Source: Flavobacteriales bacterium UBA2669 (GTDB taxonomy: Bacteria; Bacteroidota; Bacteroidia; Flavobacteriales_E; Vicingaceae). Taken from it: a stretch of 64,000 bases of DNA. Below, in pieces: positions 25,202-33,549 of the stretch (the first letter of the stretch is position 1; every line of letters starts with the position of its first letter). The notes beneath the pieces are model-generated. The model was not told the DNA's origin and did not search any database. It saw only the letters and a program-made list of their open reading frames with translations. The stretch covers positions 561,805-625,804 of the forward strand of contig DEMN01000012.1 in NCBI GenBank assembly GCA_002359215.1, written 5' to 3'. A program made the position numbers and the translations under genes.

Positions 25202-26245
25202 TTAATCTTTTAAGAATTTAAGAACGGAGCTGTCTCTAAGTTCGTAAATTCTTTCTATAATTTCAACTACTTTTAATCCTTCTAATGCATTGGTGGTAGC
25301 AGTAGTTCTTCCTCTAAGTGTGTCTACTACATTTTCAATAATATAATGATGATTAGCAGCTGAACCTTTGTAAGGGCCGTAATCGTTTGGTGGGTTTGCT
25401 GCTTCAAGTTGAGGCATCTCATAGCCATCAATATTGCATATTTCTACTTCGTTCATATATTGTCCACCAATTTTTACACTTCCTTTTTCACCAATAATGG
25501 TAATACTACTTTCTAAATTTTGTGTAGCAACTGCTGTAGAGTAGTTTAAACAGCCCATTCCACCTTCAATAAAATCAAAACTTACAAAACCAGAGTCTTC
25601 AAAATCGGTAGAGTCTTTGTGAGTAAAATCTTTAAATTTTGCTTGTATATTGGTAATGTCGCCAAACAGCCAATACATGATATCTATAAAGTGAGAGAAT
25701 TGCGTAAATAATGTACCACCATCTAAATCTTGCGTTCCTTTCCAACCACCTTTTTTGTAGTAACGATTATCTCTGTTCCAATAACAGTTTAACTGAACCA
25801 TAAAAATTTCACCTAACACTTTCCGTTCTATTAAATCCTTTATCCAAACAGAGGGGGGGGAGTAACGGTTTTGCATTACAGCAAACACTTGTTTGTGATT
25901 TCTAAGTGCTTTGTAAATCACTTTTTCGCATTTTGCTTTAGATAAACCGATAGGTTTTTCAACTACTACGTGTAGGTTATAATCTAATGCTAATGAAGCT
26001 TGATCGGAATGTAAACCATTTGGTGTACAAATATTTACAACATCTACTTCAATCCCTGATTTTAAAAAATCTTCTAATGAATTAAAAAAAGGTACGTCAT
26101 ATTTTTCAATACCTAAGTTTTCTTTCGGAGCTGAATCACAAAGCGCTACTAATTCTGCTTCCGGATTGCCAATTATCATTTCAGCATGTCGCTTACCAAT
26201 ATGTCCGCAGCCTACAACGGCAAATTTTATCTTGTTTTCAGTCAT
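25202..26245 (-). CDS. Gfo/Idh/MocA oxidoreductase, WbpB/WlbA-like
   Basis: 347 residues. N-terminal Rossmann fold with VVGCGHIGKRHAEM (about 10-23), NICTPNGLHSD, and the family Lys motif VVVEKPIGLS; then WNRDNRYYKKGGWKGT and the catalytic-region GGTLFTQFSHFIDIMYW. WbpB/WlbA oxidises C3 of UDP-GlcNAcA in the route to 2,3-diacetamido-uronic acids. It is followed 2 bp... by reading direction it comes directly after the WbpD-like gene (2-bp gap), which supports this role. Codons 129-131 (Ser-Pro-Pro) contain eight consecutive C; one-base slippage would truncate the protein before the catalytic region. Confidence 0.83.
   Translation of the reverse strand: MTENKIKFAVVGCGHIGKRHAEMIIGNPEAELVALCDSAPKENLGIEKYDVPFFNSLEDFLKSGIEVDVVNICTPNGLHSDQASLALDYNLHVVVEKPIGLSKAKCEKVIYKALRNHKQVFAVMQNRYSPPSVWIKDLIERKVLGEIFMVQLNCYWNRDNRYYKKGGWKGTQDLDGGTLFTQFSHFIDIMYWLFGDITNIQAKFKDFTHKDSTDFEDSGFVSFDFIEGGMGCLNYSTAVATQNLESSITIIGEKGSVKIGGQYMNEVEICNIDGYEMPQLEAANPPNDYGPYKGSAANHHYIIENVVDTLRGRTTATTNALEGLKVVEIIERIYELRDSSVLKFLKD
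25853..25860. repeat. Homopolymer G8 (C8 in the coding strand) inside the WbpB-like gene
   Basis: Eight consecutive G on the plus strand in otherwise AT-rich DNA. In the coding strand it reads TAC TCC CCC CCC TCT (Tyr-Ser-Pro-Pro-Ser). It is the only G/C homopolymer of this length I found in the window. Confidence 0.9.
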
Positions 26246-26247
26246 TA

Positions 26248-26823
26248 TTATTGTATTTTAATTACCTGATTGTTTTCTAATTTATACTTTTCATCACTTT
26301 CTGGACAAGTAGCCAAACCATGTTCATCAAAACTTAGTCTATGGCCGTATTCGCTAACCCAACCTAATTGCTTTGCTGGATTTCCTACCCATAAAGAGTA
26401 AGCGGGAATGTTTTTGGTGACAACTGCTCCAGCTCCAATAAAAGCATACGCTCCAATATCGTGCCCACAAACTATGGTGGCATTAGCACCAATAGAAGCT
26501 CCTTTACCAACGTGTGTTTTTAAATAGTCATTTCGTCTGTTTATAGCACTTCTTGGGTTAATTACATTGGTAAAAACCATAGATGGTCCTAAAAAAACAT
26601 CATCATCGCAAGTAACACCTGTGTAGATAGATACATTGTTTTGTACTTTAACATTATTACCTAAAACTACCTCTGGAGAAATGACAACATTCTGACCAAT
26701 GTTACATCTTTCGCCAATTGTACAATTAGGCATGATATGAGAAAAGTGCCAAATCTTGGTATCGTTACCAATTTTACAGCCTTCATCAATAACAGCGGTT
26801 TCATGAGCGAAATAATTTTTCAT
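26248..26823 (-). CDS. WbpD-like N-acetyltransferase (left-handed beta-helix)
   Basis: 191 residues made largely of hexapeptide repeats: CKIGNDTKIWHFSHIM, CTIGERCNIGQNVVI, NNVKVQNNVSIY, then GKGASIGANATIVCGHDIGAYAFIGAGAVV. The C-terminal cap has VGNPAKQLGWV. This matches WbpD/WlbB, which acetylates the 3-amino group of UDP-GlcNAc3NA using acetyl-CoA. It lies 2 bp from the WbpB-like gene and 8 bp from the UDP-glucuronate decarboxylase gene, so one transcript. The aminotransferase (WbpE) that should make its substrate is not in the window. Confidence 0.88.
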   Translation of the reverse strand: MKNYFAHETAVIDEGCKIGNDTKIWHFSHIMPNCTIGERCNIGQNVVISPEVVLGNNVKVQNNVSIYTGVTCDDDVFLGPSMVFTNVINPRSAINRRNDYLKTHVGKGASIGANATIVCGHDIGAYAFIGAGAVVTKNIPAYSLWVGNPAKQLGWVSEYGHRLSFDEHGLATCPESDEKYKLENNQVIKIQ

Positions 26824-26831
26824 TGGTTAGT

Positions 26832-27839
26832 TTATTTTTTTATATAATTATTAAAATCTTTGTGATCTACTTTTGTTAATTCTTCTTGTGAAAGGTTTTT
26901 AAAGTATTCATAAGTAATTTTTAATCCTTCGGCTCGGCTTATTTTTGGTTCCCAATTTAATAATTTTCTAGCTTTGTCAATATTAGGTTGACGTTGCATA
27001 GGATCATCTTTAGGTAACTCTTTGTAAATAATTTTTTGGGTTGTGCCTGTCAGTTTTATAATTTCTTCGGCAAACTCTAAAATGGTTATTTCATCAGGAT
27101 TTCCAATGTTTACAGGTTCAGCATAATCACTAAAAAGTAATCTGTAAATTCCTTCAATTAAATCATCTACATAACAGAAAGAACGCGTTTGGTTACCTTT
27201 TCCAAAAACCGTTAAATCCTCTCCACGCAATGCTTGTCCGATAAAGGCCGGTAAAACTCTACCGTCATTCAATCTCATTTTGGGTCCGTAAGTATTAAAA
27301 ATTCGTACAATTCTGGTTTCTACACCGTGGTATCTGTGGTAAGCCATGGTTATTGCTTCCTGAAATCTTTTTGCTTCATCATAAACTCCTCTCGGTCCTA
27401 TAGGGTTTACATTTCCGTAATACTCTTCTGTTTGTGGATGAACCAATGGGTCACCATATACTTCTGAAGTAGATGCAATAAGCATTCTAGCATTTTTGTT
27501 TTTTGCCAACCCCAATAAATTATGTGTTCCTAAAGAGCCCACTTTTAAGGTTTGTATAGGAATTTTTAAATAATCGATAGGAGAGGCGGGTGATGCAAAA
27601 TGAAGGATATAATCTAACTTTCCGGGAACATAAACATAGTTGGAAACATCATGATGATAAAATTCAAAATTTTCTAAAGGAAAAAGATGCTCAATGTTTT
27701 TGAGGTCTCCGGTTATCAGGTTATCCATACCAATTACATGAAAACCTTCGTTGATGAATCTATCGCACAAATGAGAGCCTAAAAAACCTGCTGCTCCGGT
27801 AATTAAAACTGTTTTTTTAGTTGAAGGTTGTTGGCTCAT
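26832..27839 (-). CDS. UDP-glucuronate decarboxylase (UDP-xylose synthase)
   Basis: 335 residues. VLITGAAGFLGSHLCDRF (about 11-28), DNLITGDLKNIEHL, HFASPASPIDYLKIPIQTLKVG (a hallmark of UXS enzymes), STSEVYGDPLVHPQ, and Tyr/Lys in YDEAKRFQEAI. These features identify the UXS group, which turns UDP-glucuronate into UDP-xylose with bound NAD+. No UDP-glucose 6-dehydrogenase specific for glucuronate is evident next to it. Linked by short gaps to the WbpD-like gene and the NlpC/P60 gene. Confidence 0.9.
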   Translation of the reverse strand: MSQQPSTKKTVLITGAAGFLGSHLCDRFINEGFHVIGMDNLITGDLKNIEHLFPLENFEFYHHDVSNYVYVPGKLDYILHFASPASPIDYLKIPIQTLKVGSLGTHNLLGLAKNKNARMLIASTSEVYGDPLVHPQTEEYYGNVNPIGPRGVYDEAKRFQEAITMAYHRYHGVETRIVRIFNTYGPKMRLNDGRVLPAFIGQALRGEDLTVFGKGNQTRSFCYVDDLIEGIYRLLFSDYAEPVNIGNPDEITILEFAEEIIKLTGTTQKIIYKELPKDDPMQRQPNIDKARKLLNWEPKISRAEGLKITYEYFKNLSQEELTKVDHKDFNNYIKK

Positions 27840-27851
27840 GGTTTAAGATTT

Positions 27852-28631
27852 TCAAATTATTCGTTTAATAATTCTAAGTTTATGCGAATATCTGTTGGTT
27901 TCTGCATTAAAAATTCCTTGATGATCTATACTGTCAATTCTTACTTTTCCCGAGGCATGTATGATTTTATTATCACTCAACATAATGCCAACGTGAATAA
28001 TTTTTCCTTCTTCATTATCGAAAAAAGCTAAATCACCACTTTCCGATTCTTCAATAAAACTAAGTGTTTGTCCAATGTTTGCTTGTTGGTAAGCATCTCT
28101 GGGTAATTTAAAACCTATGCTTTTATAAATTATTTGAGTAAACCCAGAACAATCTATACCAAAAGGCGAACGACCTCCCCATAAATATGGAGCATTTAAA
28201 AATAACAATACATGGTCGGCAATGAGTTCTTTTTTTGGTGCTGATGGTAATATTTCGTTACCATCAAATTCAAAGTTTAAATCGGAAAAATGAATGTTTT
28301 TATCTTTAAAATTAGGTAGCGTACTACCAATAACTATAGGGGTTAGTTGGTTGGTATTTTTATTTTTTACGATGCTTAATAAATCTCCTGACACTATTGG
28401 TTCAGCTTCATTTATAGCTTCATACGCTTCTTCAGAAATTTCAGTAACTTGTTTTTCATCAATCCAACATTCGTAGTTATCGTAAGCAGTTTTTATTTTT
28501 TTCCAACCTTTACGCTTTTCTTCATAAATAGAAAAAACTTCACCAAAGAGAAGCTGCGTTACCATTTCACTTTTATCGGATGGTTCAGCTCTTCCCGGAA
28601 CTACACTTAAACTACAAATGCCGTATTTCAC
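27852..28631 (-). CDS. NlpC/P60 cell-wall endopeptidase with SH3-like domains
   Basis: 259 residues from a GTG at 28631; the start (M)KYGICSLSVVPGRAEPSDKSEMV fits the family opening, so the GTG is likely right. N-terminal bacterial SH3-like region (about 5-130), then NlpC/P60 (about 135-255) with catalytic Cys in GIDCSGFTQ, His in IHVGIML and a third polar residue in IIHASGKVRID. It cleaves peptide stems of peptidoglycan, usually D-Glu-meso-DAP bonds. No signal peptide is seen, so it may act on recycled muropeptides in the cytoplasm or be exported otherwise. 12-bp gap to the UXS gene. Confidence 0.9.
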   Translation of the reverse strand: MKYGICSLSVVPGRAEPSDKSEMVTQLLFGEVFSIYEEKRKGWKKIKTAYDNYECWIDEKQVTEISEEAYEAINEAEPIVSGDLLSIVKNKNTNQLTPIVIGSTLPNFKDKNIHFSDLNFEFDGNEILPSAPKKELIADHVLLFLNAPYLWGGRSPFGIDCSGFTQIIYKSIGFKLPRDAYQQANIGQTLSFIEESESGDLAFFDNEEGKIIHVGIMLSDNKIIHASGKVRIDSIDHQGIFNAETNRYSHKLRIIKRII

Positions 28632-28652
28632 TATAATTAGCGTTTAAATCTA

Positions 28653-29828
28653 TTACACATTTTCAATAACAATAGCAGAAGCTCCGCCACCACCATTACA
28701 AATTCCTGCTGCTCCTAATTTACCGTTGTTTTGTTTTAATACATTAATTAAGGTTACCACAATTCTAGATCCTGAGTTTCCCAGTGGATGACCTAAAGAA
28801 ACCGCTCCACCATTCACATCTACTTTTTCCGGATTTAATCCTAATTCTTTAATATTGGCTAGACCAACTACAGCAAAAGCTTGGTTTAATTCCCAATAAT
28901 CGATATCACCAACAGATAAGTTAGCTTTTTTCAATGCTTTTGGAATAGCCAAAGATGGTGCAGTTGTGAACCATTCTGAATCTTGAGCAGCATCTGCATA
29001 ACTCACAATTTTAGCTAGAGGTTTTAATCCCAAGCTTTCCATTTTTTCTTTGCTCATTAAAATTAGGGCAGAAGCACCATCATTTAATGTGGAAGCATTG
29101 GCTGCGGTTACTGTTCCTTCTTTATCGAAAGCAGGACGTAAACCAGGAATTTTGTCTAACGTAACGTTAGTATATTCTTCATCTTTAGTAACTAAAATTG
29201 AATCTCCTTTACGTTGAGGAACTTCTACAGGAACAACTTCATTATCAAATTTACCTGCATCCCAAGCCGCTTTAGAGCGATTGTAAGAAGTAATAGCAAA
29301 ATTATCTTGCTCTTCTCTTGATATATTTTTTTCTGTAGCACATGTTTCGGCACAATTTCCCATGTGTTTGTTGGTATAAACATCCCACAAACCATCTCTA
29401 ATCATCCCGTCTACCATGGTTACATTACCTAATTTTACTGAAGAACGAGCATCGTAATAATGAGGTACCATACTCATGTTTTCCATTCCACCTGCAACTA
29501 CACAGTCGTTATCTCCTGTCATAATGGATTGAGCAGCCAATGAAATGGCTTTCATACCTGAGGCACATACTTTATTTACAGTAGTTGCAGGAGTTTTCTT
29601 GTCTAACCCTGCAAAAATTGCAGCCTGACGAGCAGGAGCTTGACCAACATTGGCTTGCATTACATTACCCATAAACACTTCATCCACATTTTCGGGAGCT
29701 AAACCGATTTTTTTTATTGCTCCGCTAATAGCTGTTGCCCCTAATTTGGTAGCAGGTACGCTAGATAAACTTCCTAAAAAACTTCCTATTGGTGTTCTTA
29801 CTGCAGATACGATATAAACTTCTTTCAT
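28653..29828 (-). CDS. Acetyl-CoA C-acetyltransferase (thiolase)
   Basis: 391 residues, the thiolase length. Acyl-accepting Cys88 in NKVCASGMKA, GGMENMSMVPHY, NASTLNDGASALILMS, GHPLGNSGSR with the catalytic His, and the second Cys in GICNGGGGASA. The motif set fits biosynthetic thiolases (AtoB/PhaA) that join or split acetoacetyl-CoA, though a beta-oxidation role is possible. It is the first gene of the long minus-strand run ending at 20855, but its function is unrelated to glycan synthesis. TAATTTCG at 29872-29879 is a likely promoter element. Confidence 0.92.
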   Translation of the reverse strand: MKEVYIVSAVRTPIGSFLGSLSSVPATKLGATAISGAIKKIGLAPENVDEVFMGNVMQANVGQAPARQAAIFAGLDKKTPATTVNKVCASGMKAISLAAQSIMTGDNDCVVAGGMENMSMVPHYYDARSSVKLGNVTMVDGMIRDGLWDVYTNKHMGNCAETCATEKNISREEQDNFAITSYNRSKAAWDAGKFDNEVVPVEVPQRKGDSILVTKDEEYTNVTLDKIPGLRPAFDKEGTVTAANASTLNDGASALILMSKEKMESLGLKPLAKIVSYADAAQDSEWFTTAPSLAIPKALKKANLSVGDIDYWELNQAFAVVGLANIKELGLNPEKVDVNGGAVSLGHPLGNSGSRIVVTLINVLKQNNGKLGAAGICNGGGGASAIVIENV

Positions 29829-29871
29829 TTTTAGTATATTTTTAAATTGAGCTAATATTTTTATTATCCCA

Positions 29872-29879
29872 CGAAATTA
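29872..29879 (-). promoter_or_regulatory. Candidate -7 element TAATTTCG of the thiolase gene
   Basis: The octamer found at several promoters in the window, 43 bp upstream of the thiolase ATG. No TTG is seen at the matching -33 position. Confidence 0.45.
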
Positions 29880-30020
29880 GACTTTTTTCGTTAATTGAAA
29901 AGCTAAAAAAAGTATACTTTTATTTTTTGTTGTAAAGCGTTTTGCAAATAAGCGAAGTCAAATTCGTTTGTTTTAAGTAGCTAGGAAGGAGAGATTAGAG
30001 AATAGAAATTAGGTCTACAA

Positions 30021-30527
30021 TTAACTCAAGTAAGCTGTCATTTTACCACTAACAAATTCTATAGAAATATGATCTTTTAATGTGGTAGAAAGAGATAAAC
30101 CAACATAGTGTGTACCGATAGGGTAGCGTTTGTTGTTTCTGTCAACCAATACAACAGTTGACATTCTTCTGATGTTAAAATTTAAAAGATATTTAACACC
30201 ATAAATAAGGGTTTTACCTGAGTTAAGTACATCATCCACTAAAATAACTACTTTGCCTTCAATTTCTTTTTCGGTAACAGAAAGTTTAGGTTCTTCACTT
30301 AAAGGATTATCTTTATTAACTTTTAGTGATGCTTGTGTAACTTTTATAGGAGAGATTGTAATGAGTTTTTCTGCAATTTTTTTAGCCAATAAATGTCCTT
30401 TTTTCTCAATACCAACAATTACAATTTCTTTTTCTAAATGATTGTCCTCAAAAATTTGAAAAGCAATTCGATTTATTTTCCTGCCTATTTGCTCATGGCT
30501 TAATATTTTAGTTTTCTGATTTGACAT
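30021..30527 (-). CDS. Type I phosphoribosyltransferase family protein (PyrR-like)
   Basis: 168 residues. The PRPP-binding loop is VVILVDDVLNSGKTLIYG (about 89-106), with the earlier IVGIEKKGHLLAKKIAE segment of the fold. The size and pattern are close to PyrR/UPRTase-type proteins, but no pyrimidine gene is adjacent. Might salvage a base or regulate; substrate unknown. It starts 2 bp after the stop of the S4 gene and is last in this run. Confidence 0.82.
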   Translation of the reverse strand: MSNQKTKILSHEQIGRKINRIAFQIFEDNHLEKEIVIVGIEKKGHLLAKKIAEKLITISPIKVTQASLKVNKDNPLSEEPKLSVTEKEIEGKVVILVDDVLNSGKTLIYGVKYLLNFNIRRMSTVVLVDRNNKRYPIGTHYVGLSLSTTLKDHISIEFVSGKMTAYLS

Positions 30528-30529
30528 GG

Positions 30530-30742
30530 TTAATGAACTTCTATTTGGTATTGTTGAAATTGAATGATATCACCTTTTCTTACTTTTTTTCTTTTTTGTG
30601 TTTCTACTTGGTTGTTGTATTTTACCAACCCTTGTTCTATACTCACTTTAGCATCTCCACCAGTATCACAAATACCTGTAAATTTAAGCAGCTTGTTTAG
30701 CTCAATATATTCATCTTTTAATTCAAAATCAATGATTTCCAT
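30530..30742 (-). CDS. Small S4-domain RNA-binding protein (YbcJ-like)
   Basis: 70 residues, essentially one S4 domain: IELNKLLKFTGICDTGGDAKVSIEQGLVKYN followed by KRKKVRKGDIIQF. The G-x-A-K at about 29-32 and V-x-G-D-x-I are typical of the YbcJ/YaaA S4 proteins that bind structured RNA, possibly rRNA. Between the hydrolase gene (8-bp gap) and the phosphoribosyltransferase gene (2-bp gap). Confidence 0.87.
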   Translation of the reverse strand: MEIIDFELKDEYIELNKLLKFTGICDTGGDAKVSIEQGLVKYNNQVETQKRKKVRKGDIIQFQQYQIEVH

Positions 30743-30750
30743 GTAGCTAT

Positions 30751-31743
30751 TTAATCTTCGTATTCCGGATTAAGAAAGTTGTTTAAAGTATAGCTAAATG
30801 CCTTTGAATCTTCAAAAAATGGGTAATGTCCAGTTTCTTGAATTACTTCTAATTTGGTATTTTTTAGCGTTTCGCTTAATAGTTGGTTAGAGGCAAAAGG
30901 TACGTTGTCCATATCACCAATAATTATAATTGAAGGGCAAGAAATGTTATCAATTTCAGCAGTAATATTATAGTTAAAAAAGTTTTTTTCCATAATGTTG
31001 CTTACCATCCAAAAGTTACTGGCAGTTTTTTCAGTGTAGTTATGTAATTCATATAATTTATCTACCTTAGTTTGGTCGTATAAATTAGCTTTATCACCTA
31101 TTTTCATCGCTTTAGCAAAAGTTTCAGGGTCTCTTTTCTCAAATTCTTTAGACATCATTAACCTTACTAATTCTTTAGTATCTTCTTCTTTTCTTTTTTG
31201 CTGCATGTTGCTCAACATTTTTTCGTAGTGACTACTGGTAGTTGGAGCAGGAGAGATTAAAATAAGTTGAGTAAGGTTGTTAGGGTATTTTTGTCCGTAA
31301 TGAAGTGCTAATAAACTACCCCAAGAATGACCTATAAGAGTAAGTTTTTCTTTGCCAAAATGCTTTCTAATAGCTTCAATATCTTCTACAAAAGTAGCTA
31401 TGTTTATGGAAGTGGTATCTTCTGGGAAAGCAGATTTTCCACTACCTCTTTGATCGTAAAAAATTAACTGATAATTGGCTGCTAATTCATCAAAATAAGG
31501 AAGCAAGTAATTGTGAGAAAGTCCTGGTCCGCCATGTAAAAAAATAATTGGTTCGCCTTCGCTATTACCTTTAATAGTAAAAAAGTGTTCAACACCATTA
31601 ATTTCTATAGTTTTTTGTTTAGTAGGTATTTCTACTTGTTGTTCTACAGCTTCAGTAGCTTCTTTTGGTTGGTCGCTATTACAAGCAAAAAGTGTTGCTA
31701 CGGCAACAAAAAACACATTCCATTTAAGTTGATTAACAGTCAT
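30751..31743 (-). CDS. Alpha/beta hydrolase lipoprotein (proline iminopeptidase-like)
   Basis: 330 residues. Lipoprotein signal with lipobox LFAC (Cys21), then an acidic linker, then the hydrolase core: oxyanion HGGPGLSHNYLL, YDQRGSGKS, nucleophile elbow GHSWGSLLAL, Asp in IIIGDMDNVPF and His in ETGHYPFFE. The HGGPG and DQRGSGKS motifs are those of prolyl iminopeptidase-type enzymes, so it may trim N-terminal residues from peptides at the membrane. Exact substrate unknown. First gene of a three-gene unit with the S4 and phosphoribosyltransferase genes. Confidence 0.87.
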   Translation of the reverse strand: MTVNQLKWNVFFVAVATLFACNSDQPKEATEAVEQQVEIPTKQKTIEINGVEHFFTIKGNSEGEPIIFLHGGPGLSHNYLLPYFDELAANYQLIFYDQRGSGKSAFPEDTTSINIATFVEDIEAIRKHFGKEKLTLIGHSWGSLLALHYGQKYPNNLTQLILISPAPTTSSHYEKMLSNMQQKRKEEDTKELVRLMMSKEFEKRDPETFAKAMKIGDKANLYDQTKVDKLYELHNYTEKTASNFWMVSNIMEKNFFNYNITAEIDNISCPSIIIIGDMDNVPFASNQLLSETLKNTKLEVIQETGHYPFFEDSKAFSYTLNNFLNPEYED

Positions 31744-31787
31744 AATATTAAATATTTATCGGTTAAAAGTAATAACATTTTTTTAGA

Positions 31788-32438
31788 TTATAATTTTTTT
31801 AGTTCAGCAATGGTGTTTGTTGGATTTTCTGAAGAAAAAACAAAACTTCCGGCTACTAAAGCATCAGCCCCACAGTCTAATAATTTTTTTGCATTTGTAT
31901 TGGTAACGCCACCATCAATTTCTATTAAGGTATTAGCTCCTTTTTTGGTAATCAACTGTTTTAGTTGCTTTACTTTTTCATAAGTATTTTCAATAAAAGA
32001 TTGTCCACCAAAACCAGGGTTTACAGACATTACCAACACTACATCAATATCATTAATAGTATCTTCTAGTACATTTACATTTGTATGCGGATTAATAGCT
32101 ACTCCAGCTTTCATTCCTTCAGCTTTTATTGCCTGAATAGTTCTGTGTAAATGCGTACAAGCTTCATAATGTACGGTTAAAATATCAGCACCAGCATTTT
32201 TAAAATCAGTTATATATTTATCAGGTTCAATAATCATTAAATGTACATCAAAAGTTTTTTTACTAAACTTTCTGATGGCTTTAATTATAGGCATTCCAAA
32301 ACTGATGTTAGGTACAAAAACACCATCCATCACATCAATATGAAACCAATCGGCACTACTTTTATCGAGCATTTCTGCTTCTTTTTGCAGGTTAGCAAAA
32401 TCTGAGGCTAAAATGGAAGGAGCGATTATTTGTTTCAT
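31788..32438 (-). CDS. rpe: Ribulose-phosphate 3-epimerase
   Basis: 216 residues, full length. APSILASDFANL at the N-terminus, metal-binding HIDVMDGVFVPNISFG (about 33-48), DVHLMI, MSVNPGFGGQSFI and EIDGGV with the second catalytic Asp. It interconverts ribulose-5-phosphate and xylulose-5-phosphate in the pentose phosphate pathway. 61 bp after the RluA-family gene in the same direction; co-transcription is possible. Confidence 0.95.
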   Translation of the reverse strand: MKQIIAPSILASDFANLQKEAEMLDKSSADWFHIDVMDGVFVPNISFGMPIIKAIRKFSKKTFDVHLMIIEPDKYITDFKNAGADILTVHYEACTHLHRTIQAIKAEGMKAGVAINPHTNVNVLEDTINDIDVVLVMSVNPGFGGQSFIENTYEKVKQLKQLITKKGANTLIEIDGGVTNTNAKKLLDCGADALVAGSFVFSSENPTNTIAELKKL

Positions 32439-32499
32439 ATTTTAAAATATATAACGTTTAATATTATTTGAGTTTTAAAGTACAAAAGTATTAATAATT

Positions 32500-33540
32500 T
32501 TAATCCTCAAAAGTATTTCGGTTGCTAATATATCCATCCCATTTCTCGAGTAATTTAGTCATGTCTTCAGGTAAATCTGTTTCAAAATGTAGCCATTTTC
32601 CTGTAGCAGGATGTTCAAAGCCTAAAGATTTGGCATGAAGTGCTTGACGGGGTAAAATTTCAAAGCAATTATTAATAAATTGTTTGTATTTGGTAAAAGA
32701 AGTGCCTTTTAAAATCCTGTCGCCACCATAATCTTCATCATTAAACAAAGGGTGTTTTATGTGTTGCATGTGTACTCTAATTTGGTGAGTTCTTCCTGTT
32801 TCTAACTTACATTCTATAAGCGTAACATAGCCAAATCTTTTTAGTACTTTATAATGTGTTATAGCATGTTTTCCAAATTCTTCTTCAGGAAAAACACTCA
32901 TTACTTTTCTGTTTTGCAAACTTCTACCAACATTTCCTACAACGGTACCATCTTCTTCTTCAAAATCTCCCCAAACTAATGCCTGATATCTTCTTTCAAT
33001 GGTTCTGTCAAAAAATTGCTTACCTAAATGAGAAAGAGCATGTTCTGTTTTGGCAATAACCATTACTCCAGTAGTGTTTTTGTCTAAACGATGTACCAAA
33101 CCTGGTCTGTTTGCCATAGAGGTTTCAGGTAAATTTTTAAAATGATAAATTAAGCCGTTTACTAAAGTACCAGTGTGATTTCCAAAGCCTGGATGAACCA
33201 CTAATCCTGCATCTTTGTTGAGTACAATTACATCATCATCTTCATAAAGAATGTTTAATGGAATATCTTCAGGAATAAGTTCAATTTCTTGAGGAGGGTA
33301 GGGAAGTTCTACCGTAATATCATCTAAAGGTTTAACTCTGTAGTTAGCTTTTACAGGTTTTTTGTTTACTAAGATGTGTCCTTCGGTTAATGCGTTTTGA
33401 AGTTTATTTCGGGTAGTGTTAGGAATTCTATCCATTAAAAACTTATCAATTCTCAATAATTCTTGTCCTTTGTCAGCCTTAAACTTGTAGTGTTCAAACA
33501 AGTCATTGTCCTCTGCTTCTTCTTCGTTTATTAAATTCAT
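32500..33540 (-). CDS. RluA-family 23S rRNA pseudouridine synthase (RluD-like)
   Basis: 346 residues. N-terminal S4 domain (about 25-85: LLRIDKFLMDRIPNTTRNKLQ) followed by the RluA catalytic domain with the nucleophilic Asp in GLVHRLDKNTTGVMV and KLETGRTHQIRVHMQHIKHP. The S4 plus catalytic layout and length are those of RluD, which makes pseudouridines in helix 69 of 23S rRNA. It follows the T9SS type A gene by 9 bp, within the run that begins at parE. Confidence 0.92.
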   Translation of the reverse strand: MNLINEEEAEDNDLFEHYKFKADKGQELLRIDKFLMDRIPNTTRNKLQNALTEGHILVNKKPVKANYRVKPLDDITVELPYPPQEIELIPEDIPLNILYEDDDVIVLNKDAGLVVHPGFGNHTGTLVNGLIYHFKNLPETSMANRPGLVHRLDKNTTGVMVIAKTEHALSHLGKQFFDRTIERRYQALVWGDFEEEDGTVVGNVGRSLQNRKVMSVFPEEEFGKHAITHYKVLKRFGYVTLIECKLETGRTHQIRVHMQHIKHPLFNDEDYGGDRILKGTSFTKYKQFINNCFEILPRQALHAKSLGFEHPATGKWLHFETDLPEDMTKLLEKWDGYISNRNTFED

Positions 33541-33549
33541 TTATAAGTA

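Noticed and set aside
31585..31983. A 132-codon plus-strand frame across the hydrolase and rpe genes
   Set aside because: Antisense to two clear genes and crosses their intergenic gap; Phe/Ser/Asn-rich composition typical of a shadow frame.
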